A DNA stretch of 28,909 bases from a virus, in the IMG/VR virus record IMGVR_UViG_3300034101_003382, positions 1-28,909 of that record; one strand, written 5' to 3'. Positions 17,840-26,280 of this stretch are shown here, piece by piece (positions within the stretch are counted from its first letter, which is position 1; every line of letters starts with the position of its first letter). A program made the position numbers and the translations under genes. The notes beneath the pieces are model-generated. The model did no database searches. It saw only the letters and a list, made by a program, of their open reading frames with translations, and was not told where the DNA came from.

Positions 17840-20506
17840 ATGAAGTTGGCTGATCGTGTTATTGAGACTCACAGTGCTGGTGTTCAGAGTGCATCGGGTT
17901 TTACGATTGCTCAAACCAGCAAAATGTTTAAGATTCTGTCGGACTCTCTTTATTCCGATAAGGTAATGGCAGTTATTCGTGAACTGTCTACCAATGCTTA
18001 TGATAGTCATATTAGTGCTGGCAATAAGAATCCTTTTAAGGTGACGCTGCCCACTGCTGCAAACCCTAATTTTATCGTGCGTGATTATGGTACTGGTCTT
18101 AGTCAGGCAGATATGGAGAGTCTTTATACTACCTATGGTGCATCCAACAAGAATGATAGCAATGATTTTGTTGGTTGTCTTGGTCTAGGGTCTAAGAGTC
18201 CTTTTGCTTATACCAAGAGTTTCACGACCAGTTCTTATTATGATGGTCAAAAGTATACCTATATCGCTGCCATTGACGATAATGGTGTGCCAACTCTTAA
18301 TCTGTTTAATGTGAGCGACACTGACGAACCTAATGGTCTTGAAATTAGTTTCGCCGTTAAGCAGTATGACTTTACTGAATTTAGTCAGAAGGCTATTCGT
18401 ATCTTCCATTATTTTAAGATGAAGCCAATTATTGAGGGTGGAGTTATTACTTCTCTCAAGGATCATGCTTATAGCAATAAGAACATTGTGATTAGTGGTG
18501 AGGGCTGGAGAGTCTGCCGACTTGCTAATGACAATAATCATTATCCCAGCACATATCATCATATTGATAGTGGTATTGTTGCTCTTATGGGTAATATTGC
18601 ATATCCTGTTGTTGCATCTCAACTTGTTGGCGAACAAAAAGCCGATCAACCTGAGCATATTGCCAAGTGGAATAGGGCTTTTGGTAAGGCAGATATTGAT
18701 AGTTGGAAGAGTTTCGTAACAGAAATTCTTAACCAGAATCTTTATCTTGAACTGGACTTTGGTATTGGGGAACTTGAAATGGATGTTTCCCGTGAAGGAT
18801 TGCAGTATACCAAGGCTGTTATTAAAGCCCTTCGTGAAAAGACTCAGGGTATTTATCTTGAGATGAAGGAAGAATTTAGTAAGAAAATTGCCGCTGCTAA
18901 AACCAGAATCGAAGCGATCAGTACATATTACCAGTTGAACGATCTTGCTGGTGGATGGGGCGTTGGTGCTTCATGGACTGATAGTAATGGCAAGGTTCAT
19001 AATATCAATAGTGGAGAAGATATTGAATATAAGATCCCTGCTGGTAAGGCTCTGTATGTTTTTAATTACAGAACCTCTGGCTATCGTTCTCGTCGTATGA
19101 TTTATATGACCAATCATCTTCACCATAATACTCTTACTGGTAAGGGTGAATACTATTATAGTGGTCAGCGTAAAACTGGGCCTCTTAGTTTCTTCGTATG
19201 TGATGTTAAGAGTGAAGAAACCGCCAAGAAGATTGTGACTCGTTATTGTAACGAGAAGGATTGCTTTGCTTATCTTATGATTGATACCAAGGATATTTCA
19301 AAGTCTAATGAGGGTTTTGACAAACTTATCGAAGATGTTGGTAGCGATAAGATTCTCAAAGTCAGCGACTATAAGGACTTGATTAAGAGCAACTCTCCCC
19401 GAAAGGCTGGGGTTAGAGGTTCAAAGGGTAGCGTGAGCGATCAAGATGTATTCTTTATTGTGGGGGAATCTAAACTTTTAGGATATTCTAAGAAGAGCGG
19501 TAAACTTAGCATTGAATACAATGACTCTCTTAATCTTAAGACTCTGACAACTGATGAACTGGATGACTTTAATGATAGTGATTCTATCATTTATGTTCCT
19601 ATTCTGCGTTATCAAAGCACACCAAATTTTCCAAAGATCAATAAGATCACATCACTGTTCAATAATGAGAACATCAAGGGATTGTTTGGGGATGTAAAGA
19701 TTTATGCTATCAAGAGCAACTTTGTAGCAAAAATGACTGATGAAGGATATAATCTGATTGATTTTAATACTTGGTTCAAGAAGATTCTATCAATAACTAA
19801 GGATTATTTTAACAGCACTAATGAATACAACTCTATCGTTGAATTCTATAAGAAGGAGTTTATCGCTAGGGATGACGATCATAGTCATTACTGGAATCAT
19901 GGCACATTAGTTAATCAGTTCTCTTGTCATATGTTGAGTATTTTTGGTCTTGACTATAAGAAGTATATCAAGAATACTGAATTGGTTAGTATCATTGATG
20001 GATTTCTTGTTATGGAATTTTTTGCCGATACTGTTCATAGGGAAAGTTATGATATTAGAAGATTCTCTCAGACTGAGTATTTTGATCACATTAATTCTTT
20101 GTTGAAGGATTGTGGGATTGACAATCTGGATAGCAAGGAATTGAAGAAAAAGAATGTGCAATACAATACTCTCCTTAATATTGTTGAACATCATATGTAC
20201 GATAATAGTGAGTCATATGTTAAATTGTTTAAGTCTGACGCAAAGGCGGCTACTAAGAAAAAGTTGACTAAGGTGGCGGACTTGAAGAAAATTCTTAAAG
20301 TCGAGGTTGACAAGAACCCGATGCTGAAGTATATTATGGGAAGCAACCAGCACAACGGCAATCTTAGAGATTTGGATAGTAAGAACAATCCTATCTCTCA
20401 ATTTGCTGACTCTTATTACGGTAAGAGAAGTGCTATTTGGGTTGAAACTATGGATAGTGATAAGGTTGAGTTGTTTAAGATTCAATTGAGTAGTCTTATT
20501 AAGTAA
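17840..20506 (+). CDS. rIIA: rIIA-like protein (GHKL ATPase)
   Basis: An 888-residue protein with an N-terminal GHKL/Bergerat ATPase domain: N box ELSTNAYDSH (E48, N52), G1 DYGTGLS (D82), G2 GLGSKSPFAY (about residues 113-122). The long C-terminal region has no recognised catalytic motif. T4 rIIA, with rIIB, is an early membrane-associated protein that blocks Rex-type exclusion and affects lysis inhibition; the same gene pair is conserved in many large phages. Length is somewhat above T4 rIIA. Strong class 1 promoter, TGGAGA site, and AAG/GGT/CTT-rich codons suggest high early expression. rIIB follows 28 bases after. Confidence 0.93.
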   Translation: MKLADRVIETHSAGVQSASGFTIAQTSKMFKILSDSLYSDKVMAVIRELSTNAYDSHISAGNKNPFKVTLPTAANPNFIVRDYGTGLSQADMESLYTTYGASNKNDSNDFVGCLGLGSKSPFAYTKSFTTSSYYDGQKYTYIAAIDDNGVPTLNLFNVSDTDEPNGLEISFAVKQYDFTEFSQKAIRIFHYFKMKPIIEGGVITSLKDHAYSNKNIVISGEGWRVCRLANDNNHYPSTYHHIDSGIVALMGNIAYPVVASQLVGEQKADQPEHIAKWNRAFGKADIDSWKSFVTEILNQNLYLELDFGIGELEMDVSREGLQYTKAVIKALREKTQGIYLEMKEEFSKKIAAAKTRIEAISTYYQLNDLAGGWGVGASWTDSNGKVHNINSGEDIEYKIPAGKALYVFNYRTSGYRSRRMIYMTNHLHHNTLTGKGEYYYSGQRKTGPLSFFVCDVKSEETAKKIVTRYCNEKDCFAYLMIDTKDISKSNEGFDKLIEDVGSDKILKVSDYKDLIKSNSPRKAGVRGSKGSVSDQDVFFIVGESKLLGYSKKSGKLSIEYNDSLNLKTLTTDELDDFNDSDSIIYVPILRYQSTPNFPKINKITSLFNNENIKGLFGDVKIYAIKSNFVAKMTDEGYNLIDFNTWFKKILSITKDYFNSTNEYNSIVEFYKKEFIARDDDHSHYWNHGTLVNQFSCHMLSIFGLDYKKYIKNTELVSIIDGFLVMEFFADTVHRESYDIRRFSQTEYFDHINSLLKDCGIDNLDSKELKKKNVQYNTLLNIVEHHMYDNSESYVKLFKSDAKAATKKKLTKVADLKKILKVEVDKNPMLKYIMGSNQHNGNLRDLDSKNNPISQFADSYYGKRSAIWVETMDSDKVELFKIQLSSLIK

Positions 20507-20534
20507 ATTTCACAGGTAACAAGGAGTTTTAATT

Positions 20535-21413
20535 ATGGCCGTTCCGTTTATGTTTGTTGATGGCAACCTTACGGTTGTTCTTAATAATAAGAGTTATCAG
20601 GTTTTGCCGGATCATATTAACTATAAGATGATTCTGGAGGCTCTGCCTACTGCAACATCTGATGAATTGCTGGAAATTGTGGATGTAGAAAAGGCAGTCG
20701 CCGCATTTAGCGACGGTCTTGTTGAGATTAAGAATGGACAGGTCACTTATGAGGGTGAGGTTGTTCATGGTAGCATCAGTAAGCGTATTCTGGAGTTTAT
20801 GAGCAAGGGTCTACCTTTCCAGCCCCTTGTTACATTCCTGAATAATCTTATGGAAAATCCTAGTATGCAGAGTCAGAAGGAACTTTATGATTTCCTTGAG
20901 CATGAGCATCTGCCTATTACTGAGGACGGTCATTTTCTTGCCTATAAGGCAGTCAGGAATGACTTTATGGATAAGTATCGTGGAGTTTTCGACAACCATG
21001 TTGGAAATGTCTGCGAAATGACACGATCAAAGGTTGATGATGATCGTGGTCGAGGTTGTTCTAATGGGCTTCATGCTGGTGCATTGAATTATGTGGCCGG
21101 TTATGGTAGTCTTGAGTCTGGCGATAAGATTGTTATCGTTAAGATTAATCCCCGTGATGTTGTGAGTGTTCCTAGTGATTGTAATTTTGAGAAACTTCGC
21201 ACTTGCCGATATGAAGTTGTCGGAGAGTATCAAGGCGAACTTCTCAAGCCACTTTATTCGGCTAGTCTAGACAACGGTGTTGATTATGACTACGAAGAAG
21301 ATGAAGAATATGATAACGATTATGATTGGGGATGGAATGATGATGACGATGAGGATGATGGTGCTTACGCTGAAGATTATGATGACGAGGAAGATTACGA
21401 CGATTACAACTGA
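20535..21413 (+). CDS. rIIB: rIIB-like protein
   Basis: 292 residues. Family features: MAVPFMFVDGNLTVVLNNKSYQV start, PFQPLVTFLNNLMENPS, and ITEDGHFLAYKAVRNDFMD followed by CSNGLHAGALNYVAGYG, the typical rIIB core. It acts with rIIA. The last 45 residues are almost only Asp, Glu and Tyr, an acidic tail not seen in T4 rIIB, coded by GAT/GAC/GAA runs. AAGGAG supports the start. It belongs to the rIIA transcript. Confidence 0.92.
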   Translation: MAVPFMFVDGNLTVVLNNKSYQVLPDHINYKMILEALPTATSDELLEIVDVEKAVAAFSDGLVEIKNGQVTYEGEVVHGSISKRILEFMSKGLPFQPLVTFLNNLMENPSMQSQKELYDFLEHEHLPITEDGHFLAYKAVRNDFMDKYRGVFDNHVGNVCEMTRSKVDDDRGRGCSNGLHAGALNYVAGYGSLESGDKIVIVKINPRDVVSVPSDCNFEKLRTCRYEVVGEYQGELLKPLYSASLDNGVDYDYEEDEEYDNDYDWGWNDDDDEDDGAYAEDYDDEEDYDDYN

Positions 21414-21427
21414 TTCTTAAAAAAGAA

Positions 21428-21513
21428 AGTGGAGTTTGGTGACTAAGATCATAGCCTCTAGTTGATAAACTCAACAAACGCTATGTGAGAGAGGTTCGAT
21501 TCCTCTCCCGCTA
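21428..21513 (+). tRNA. tRNA-like element of unresolved identity
   Basis: A perfect T arm (AGAGG-TTCGATT-CCTCT, 21490-21506) is followed by CCCGCTA. AGTGG (21428-21432) can pair with CCGCT (21508-21512), giving an 86-base unit of class II length. However I cannot fold a canonical D or anticodon arm: the strongest stems are CATAGC 21450-21455 with GCTATG 21480-21485 and GAGTTT 21432-21437 with AAACTC 21467-21472, which interleave. It may be an unusual, degenerate or intron-bearing tRNA, or a tRNA-like structure. Confidence 0.4.
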
Positions 21514-21581
21514 TTTTGCTGATAATGATAGTAATGGGTTTGCTATCCCGGCATGGTTAATTAATCACAGGAATAAAGATT

Positions 21582-22757
21582 ATGTTTAATGGAAATCTTG
21601 GTTTTAATCCTTACGACAAGAACACAAATAATGCTTTTGACGATGCTCATTGTAAAATGAGAGGACAGTTCATTATGTCTTTTGGTAGTCAGCAGATTTA
21701 TTGCTACAATGGTAATCCTCGCAAGAAGATTAGTAGCATGGCTCATACTGACAACCTAACAACAGCAGTTCATGCTAATCTGAATAACGATTCAGACGTT
21801 TACTTTTATGTTAATGGTGGACGAAAGCAGTATGCTATTAACGAAGTACGAGCCTGCTTTGTTGATATTGATGCTGGTCGAGACTCTAGTGGCAATTATC
21901 TACCTTCCAAGGAAGTAATGGCTAAGAAGCGAGAATTTCTTGATAAGATCAATAATTTCCCCGTTAAACCTAGTTGGGTAGTTGATACTCGTAATGGATA
22001 TCAAGTCTATTGGGTTCTTGATGGACTAAGTAGAGAGTCTCTTAACAAGACTCGCTGGAACGGTATTCAGAAGAAACTAGTAAATTACTTTGGTGGAGAT
22101 GCAAGAGCCATCAAGATTAATCAAATTTATCGTGTTCCTTATACTTGGTGGCGTAAGTGCTGGGAGAAGAAGGCTCCTTATTACTCTACTATTCTACAAG
22201 GTTCGTCTGGTCAGACAATTAATGTCAAAGACTTGATTGAGGCATTAACTGGTCAACCAGCAACGGTAACTATTGTTCCTAACGCAACAAGTGATGCTTG
22301 GTTTGAACAGTGGCGTAAAACATACAAGAAGTCTGATATTACAGGAATTCCTGTGACAGTTGATGCTGCTCAAAAGATTTTGAATGAACTAAATAATCAG
22401 AAGGCTGTTTACTCTAATAGTAGTGCTGATTATTGCGGTCAAAAGAATACTAAGGATAGCGTGTGGGGAGACTTTAACAAGAAACTCGACAACACTAATC
22501 AGTATGGTGAATATAAGTGCAACAAGTCTTTTAATAATAATTACGAAAAGGCTTATGGTGATCCGTCGCCAGTGCTTCCTTCTCACGCTGGTGACAGCGG
22601 TTTAGATTTGAGTGAGTCCCAGGCCAAACTCTTAAAAACCGTGGTCGAGTACCTCAATCAAGCGTCTACAGCGTTGTATTTCAGCAACAACCGATTCCTT
22701 TCTGGTGCTGCCCGTGATCTGGCAAGTCAGATTAGTGATAAGTTTTGCATAGGTTGA
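21582..22757 (+). CDS. Primase-polymerase (AEP superfamily, RepB-like primase)
   Basis: A 391-residue protein. CFVDIDAGRD (D95, D97) is the metal-binding DxD of archaeo-eukaryotic primases; SWVVDTRNGYQVYWVLDG (about residues 129-146) is the second motif as in RepB/RepE-type primases (GxYQvyW), and DARAIKINQIYRVPYTWW (about 173-190) supplies the third motif with D and the RxP end. The C-terminal 150 residues are linker-like with a helical end. AEP primases start DNA synthesis and are found in plasmids and large phages, often in place of DnaG-type primase. Start 21582 has a weak upstream site. Confidence 0.75.
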   Translation: MFNGNLGFNPYDKNTNNAFDDAHCKMRGQFIMSFGSQQIYCYNGNPRKKISSMAHTDNLTTAVHANLNNDSDVYFYVNGGRKQYAINEVRACFVDIDAGRDSSGNYLPSKEVMAKKREFLDKINNFPVKPSWVVDTRNGYQVYWVLDGLSRESLNKTRWNGIQKKLVNYFGGDARAIKINQIYRVPYTWWRKCWEKKAPYYSTILQGSSGQTINVKDLIEALTGQPATVTIVPNATSDAWFEQWRKTYKKSDITGIPVTVDAAQKILNELNNQKAVYSNSSADYCGQKNTKDSVWGDFNKKLDNTNQYGEYKCNKSFNNNYEKAYGDPSPVLPSHAGDSGLDLSESQAKLLKTVVEYLNQASTALYFSNNRFLSGAARDLASQISDKFCIG

Positions 22758-22760
22758 ATT

Positions 22761-23174
22761 ATGAACAATCAAGAATATCCAGAAGATAATGATCCTTACA
22801 AATTCTACTTTCAGATAGATACTGAATGGGTCGAGAAATATATGGATAGTCTGATTAATAAGATAGAATATAAATGGATAACTAAGGAAGTTATAGAGGA
22901 TGCGTTAAAGAACCTACCCAATTATAATACCCCGTTACTTCCAGATGGATTTTCTCCGATTGCGTTACCTGTGAATAGTTGGCTCTCCAGTACAGCGGAG
23001 AATAAAACCTCCCTGTACTTGGGGAACAACTATTGGAACGAAGGAGTATGGAAACAAAAACACTTCGTAACAGATAAATTACAAAGCGAATACATCAAAC
23101 ATTTACAATCTAATGCTAACCATTTTTTATATCAGCCAAAATATTATAAAGGGCTGTATGAAATACTTAACTAG
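22761..23174 (+). CDS. Hypothetical protein (137 aa)
   Basis: MNNQEYPEDNDPYKFYFQIDTEWVEKYMDSLI... is acidic at the start, with an amphipathic first half and an aromatic-rich second half (LYLGNNYWNEGVWKQKH). No domain recognised. It lies three bases after the primase stop and before another unknown, within the replication block. Confidence 0.65.
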   Translation: MNNQEYPEDNDPYKFYFQIDTEWVEKYMDSLINKIEYKWITKEVIEDALKNLPNYNTPLLPDGFSPIALPVNSWLSSTAENKTSLYLGNNYWNEGVWKQKHFVTDKLQSEYIKHLQSNANHFLYQPKYYKGLYEILN

Positions 23175-23182
23175 GATATATT

Positions 23183-23614
23183 ATGGATTCTACAAATGAT
23201 GAGTGGTTTATAGTTAAAGATATTGATGGATTAATTAATTCCTCAAGAGCATTAGTTTTTAATAGTTTTGGCCAGCATAATGATCAAAAAGACATTGACT
23301 TTTTAGATCTAAAAATAGATGATCATGACAAAGAAGAGCTAGATAAGATTTTATCTTATGATGAATCTAAAATAATTATTACTGATATTTTAAAAAAACA
23401 ACGCAATAAAAAAGCCTCAAAGATTAGATATTTGCTTAATGATAAGCTGTTCCTAAAAATAATAGAATCTCTAAATGATCGGATGGTTAGTAATATATTA
23501 AATGGATTAGTTAATAAAGGATTAGTAGAAACAGCATATGATGCTGAAGCGAATGATTTTGTATTTTGGATAAAAACTGATGAAAACAAAATTGAAAGTC
23601 CAGAAGCCGATTGA
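23183..23614 (+). CDS. Hypothetical protein (143 aa), possible winged-helix end
   Basis: Acidic helical N-terminal half (about 1-65) and a C-terminal domain ending LVNKGLVETAYDAEANDFVFWIK (about residues 108-130), which resembles the end of the protein at 5134 and has the shape of a winged-helix wing. Possibly a paralogous domain family in this phage. Overlaps the next gene by 35 bases. Confidence 0.65.
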   Translation: MDSTNDEWFIVKDIDGLINSSRALVFNSFGQHNDQKDIDFLDLKIDDHDKEELDKILSYDESKIIITDILKKQRNKKASKIRYLLNDKLFLKIIESLNDRMVSNILNGLVNKGLVETAYDAEANDFVFWIKTDENKIESPEAD

Positions 23615-23990
23615 AATAGACGTATCATTAAAATATAAATGCACAAATAAAGATTGTGGTTTTGATCATTGGCTCTTTTTAAGAGAAGCCAAGACAAAAA
23701 ATTTCAAGATAGTGTGCGATTGCGGCACGATTTTTAAACCAAAACGCATACAAAATATAGAAGTAGTCTACGCTATAAAAGAGTCAGTTGAAAAACCAGT
23801 AGACAATCCAGAGGAATCTGGTAAAATGGAAGATATAGAATGTGTATCTCGTGCAATAAACATGATGATATCTTTAGGATATTCAAAAAAAGACGCACAA
23901 GATAGTGTAATTTTTATTTTCAAAAACGAACACATTTTTGATCCATCAGTTCTTGTTAAAAAAGCAGTCTTACATATTGGAGGAATATAA
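23580..23990 (+). CDS. Zinc-ribbon protein with RuvA domain III-like C-terminus
   Basis: 136 residues. The N-terminal half (about 15-60) has CTNKDCGFDHW and later CDCGTIF, a zinc ribbon. The C-terminal segment (about 88-134), CVSRAINMMISLGYSKKDAQDSVIFIF..., matches the three-helix RuvA domain III / UBA-like pattern (a..aL..LGy...eA...v), the part of RuvA that contacts RuvB. The gene sits directly before ruvB with a TAATG overlap. No RuvA OB or HhH domains are present. It may recruit or stimulate the phage RuvB in place of host RuvA. Confidence 0.65.
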   Translation: MKTKLKVQKPIEIDVSLKYKCTNKDCGFDHWLFLREAKTKNFKIVCDCGTIFKPKRIQNIEVVYAIKESVEKPVDNPEESGKMEDIECVSRAINMMISLGYSKKDAQDSVIFIFKNEHIFDPSVLVKKAVLHIGGI

Positions 23991-24895
23991 TGAGCAAGGG
24001 TATAAGACCATCAACGTTTGATGAAATTATTGGGCAGGATGCTGTGATTAAGCGTCTGCGAGTGTCTGTGACGGGATGTAAAAACATAGGCAGTGTGATG
24101 CCTCACGTTTTAATAGACGGCCCTCCGGGGCTTGGAAAGACTACTATAGCGAGTGCCATAGCCAACGAGATGGGAGTTAACCTGTATACAACAAATGCCG
24201 CTAGTATACGAAGTATTAAGAATATTATGCCATATATTATGGGAATGACTCCAAGATCAGTATTATTTATTGATGAGATACATAGGCTACCAAAGATTGT
24301 TGAAGAATTTTTGTATCCTGTAATGGAAGATTTTGTTCTTAATATTACGGTTAAGGATGACGAGGATAAAGAAGTTGCAGAAAAAATTGATTTACCAATA
24401 TTTACCATTGTTGGAGCAACAACAAGCGGCGGTAGTCTAAGTCAGCCATTTTATGACAGGTTTACTATTAAGGAGCATTTATCGTTTTATACTGATGATG
24501 ATCTAGCTAAACTAGCAAGGTTGAACTGTACAAAATTGAACATAGTCATAGATGATTCAGACCTCTTTGAAATTGCTAAAAGAAGTAAGGGTACTCCACG
24601 AATTCTTAATGCTAGACTACAATGGTATAGAAATTATCGTTCTTGTCATACTGACAATGCTAGTATTAGTGAGATTTTTGATGTTCAAGGAATTGATGAG
24701 AATGGTTTGGATATGTATGATAGAATGTATTTAAACGCTCTAAAAAAGAGCAAGGGATCCCCACTTGGGTTAAAGTCTATATCTTCAATGACAGGCATTG
24801 CTATTGATACTATCGAGAATAGTATAGAGCCATATCTCGTTAGAAAAGGATACATAGTCAGAACACAACAAGGTAGAATTATTGGTAATTTATAA
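23990..24895 (+). CDS. ruvB: RuvB-like Holliday junction branch-migration helicase
   Basis: A 301-residue AAA+ ATPase with RuvB layout: RPSTFDEIIGQD start, Walker A GPPGLGKTT (44-52, K50), Walker B LFIDEIHRL (D95, E96), sensor 1 GATTSGGSLS, YDRF with Arg157 at the arginine-finger position, and a C-terminal winged helix ending in GYIVRTQQGRI. RuvB drives branch migration with RuvA and RuvC; in phage it would process recombination or replication intermediates. Length is slightly below the bacterial enzyme. GGAGGA site; a strong terminator follows. Confidence 0.93.
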   Translation: MSKGIRPSTFDEIIGQDAVIKRLRVSVTGCKNIGSVMPHVLIDGPPGLGKTTIASAIANEMGVNLYTTNAASIRSIKNIMPYIMGMTPRSVLFIDEIHRLPKIVEEFLYPVMEDFVLNITVKDDEDKEVAEKIDLPIFTIVGATTSGGSLSQPFYDRFTIKEHLSFYTDDDLAKLARLNCTKLNIVIDDSDLFEIAKRSKGTPRILNARLQWYRNYRSCHTDNASISEIFDVQGIDENGLDMYDRMYLNALKKSKGSPLGLKSISSMTGIAIDTIENSIEPYLVRKGYIVRTQQGRIIGNL

Positions 24896-24921
24896 AACAA
24901 TATACTATTCTATTTAAACCT

Positions 24922-24945
24922 AGGGGCCTTTTGGCCCCTTTTTTT
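24922..24945 (+). terminator. Rho-independent terminator after ruvB
   Basis: AGGGGCC (24922-24928), TTTT loop, GGCCCCT, then a run of seven T (24939-24945). A GC-perfect stem in an AT-rich genome; the only classic intrinsic terminator I find in the window. Confidence 0.95.
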
Positions 24946-24955
24946 ATTGACTATT

Positions 24956-24965
24956 GGTGTAATAT
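24956..24965 (+). promoter_or_regulatory. Class 2 promoter motif GGTGTAATAT
   Basis: CTATTGGTGTAATATTC follows the terminator and precedes gene 24988. TTGACT lies only seven bases upstream of TAATAT, too close to act as a -35. Confidence 0.5.
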
Positions 24966-24987
24966 TCAGTAGAGGCTTCAAATCATT

Positions 24988-25275
24988 ATGGAAATATATT
25001 ATATAGTTATTATTAATATTTTGGTGTTTTCAATTGGATATTTTTATGGAAAAAATTATTGCATTGGAACTAATACAACAGGATTAATTAATAACAAAAC
25101 TAAAAACCCTATTGGTAATAGTCAAAGACAATCGGTATCTATTGACGAAACAAAAGTTGTAACTAAGATAGATACTAGTAACCTAGAAAAAAAATATGAT
25201 TCTATTGGAGAGACTAAAAATACCCAAGATAATATATCTTCAGCTATTAATAAATTAAAAAATATGAAAGGGTAA
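24988..25275 (+). CDS. Membrane-anchored small protein upstream of actin-like gene (95 aa)
   Basis: MEIYYIVIINILVFSIGYFYGKN is one N-terminal transmembrane helix (about residues 3-20) followed by a hydrophilic, Ser/Thr/Asn/Lys-rich linker and a short C-terminal helix (ISSAINKLKNMKG). It is separated from the actin-like gene by only three bases. A membrane anchor with a flexible soluble tail before a filament-forming ATPase could be an adaptor or membrane linker, but there is no known family to support this. Confidence 0.65.
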   Translation: MEIYYIVIINILVFSIGYFYGKNYCIGTNTTGLINNKTKNPIGNSQRQSVSIDETKVVTKIDTSNLEKKYDSIGETKNTQDNISSAINKLKNMKG

Positions 25276-25278
25276 TTT

Positions 25279-26280
25279 ATGGCAAAAGGTTTAGATGTAG
25301 GTACAAGTTATATTGTTTTATCACAAGAAAATAATCAAGGTATACAATATAAAGATTTTAGAGACGCATTTTACATTATAAAACCTACAACACCAGTAGC
25401 CACTAAAATGATAGAAAAAGGACTAAATGGAAAAGTTTTTATTAAAGATAGTGATGGTTCATTTATTATCTTAGGAAAAGATGCTATAGAAAAAGCTGTA
25501 GAAAGAAACGACACGGCCAAAAGACCAATGTATAGAGGCGTCGTTTCTGCTAAAGAAAAAGATGCTAAAAGAATACTCGCATTTATACTCAAAGAAGTAG
25601 TTGGACAGGCATCTGAACCAAATGAAAAAATAGTATTCTGCGTACCAGCACAACCAGTAGATCAAGAAGACGATGATTTTGATGTTGGATATCATGAAGA
25701 TATAGTAAAAACTATATTATCAGAATGTGGCTATGAAGCCAGAGCAATAAATGAAGCAGAAGCGTTGTGCTATTCTGAACTAGAGCAAGATGATTATACA
25801 GGAATAGGTGTTAGTTGTGGCGCTGGTATGACAAATGTGTGTGTAATGTTAAATGGTGAGCCTACAGTGGTTTTTAGCACAACAAAGTCTGGTGATTGGA
25901 TTGATAGAATGAGTGCTGTTGCAACCGGAGAGCCAGATAGTGTTGTTCAAGCAGAAAAAGAGGGAGGGGTATTTAAGATTGGCGAACATAATGATAATCC
26001 TATTTTGTCTGCGGTATCATCTTATTATGAAAGACTTATAGATTATACAACAAAAAATCTAAGCCTAGCTTTACATAATCATAAAGCATTACCAAAATTT
26101 AAAAATCCATTAACAATAGTCATAGCTGGTGGCACATCTCTAGCGAATGGCTATATCGAAGAGTTTGCTAAAAAAATGAACGAAAATAATTTTCCAATTA
26201 AGATTAAAGAAGTCAGACACGCTATTGATCCATTACATTCAGTTAGCAAAGGATGCTTAATAGCATCTAAAATATTATGA
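25279..26280 (+). CDS. Actin/Hsp70-fold ATPase (ParM/MreB-like)
   Basis: 333 residues with all motifs of the actin-like ATPase fold: phosphate 1 LDVGTSY (5-11), connect 1 INEAEALCYSE (157-167), phosphate 2 GIGVSCGAGMTNV (174-186) and adenosine motif VIAGGTSLANGY (281-292). Length fits ParM/MreB and is shorter than DnaK, with no substrate-binding domain. Such phage proteins can form filaments that position DNA or virions, but a chaperone-like role is also possible. Overlaps the next gene by ATGA. The class 2 promoter at 24956 probably drives the unit. Confidence 0.85.
   Translation: MAKGLDVGTSYIVLSQENNQGIQYKDFRDAFYIIKPTTPVATKMIEKGLNGKVFIKDSDGSFIILGKDAIEKAVERNDTAKRPMYRGVVSAKEKDAKRILAFILKEVVGQASEPNEKIVFCVPAQPVDQEDDDFDVGYHEDIVKTILSECGYEARAINEAEALCYSELEQDDYTGIGVSCGAGMTNVCVMLNGEPTVVFSTTKSGDWIDRMSAVATGEPDSVVQAEKEGGVFKIGEHNDNPILSAVSSYYERLIDYTTKNLSLALHNHKALPKFKNPLTIVIAGGTSLANGYIEEFAKKMNENNFPIKIKEVRHAIDPLHSVSKGCLIASKIL

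Noticed and set aside
24947-24965. Classical -35/-10 promoter after the terminator
   Set aside because: TTGACT and TAATAT are only seven bases apart, far too close; the GGTGTAAT motif is the better explanation.
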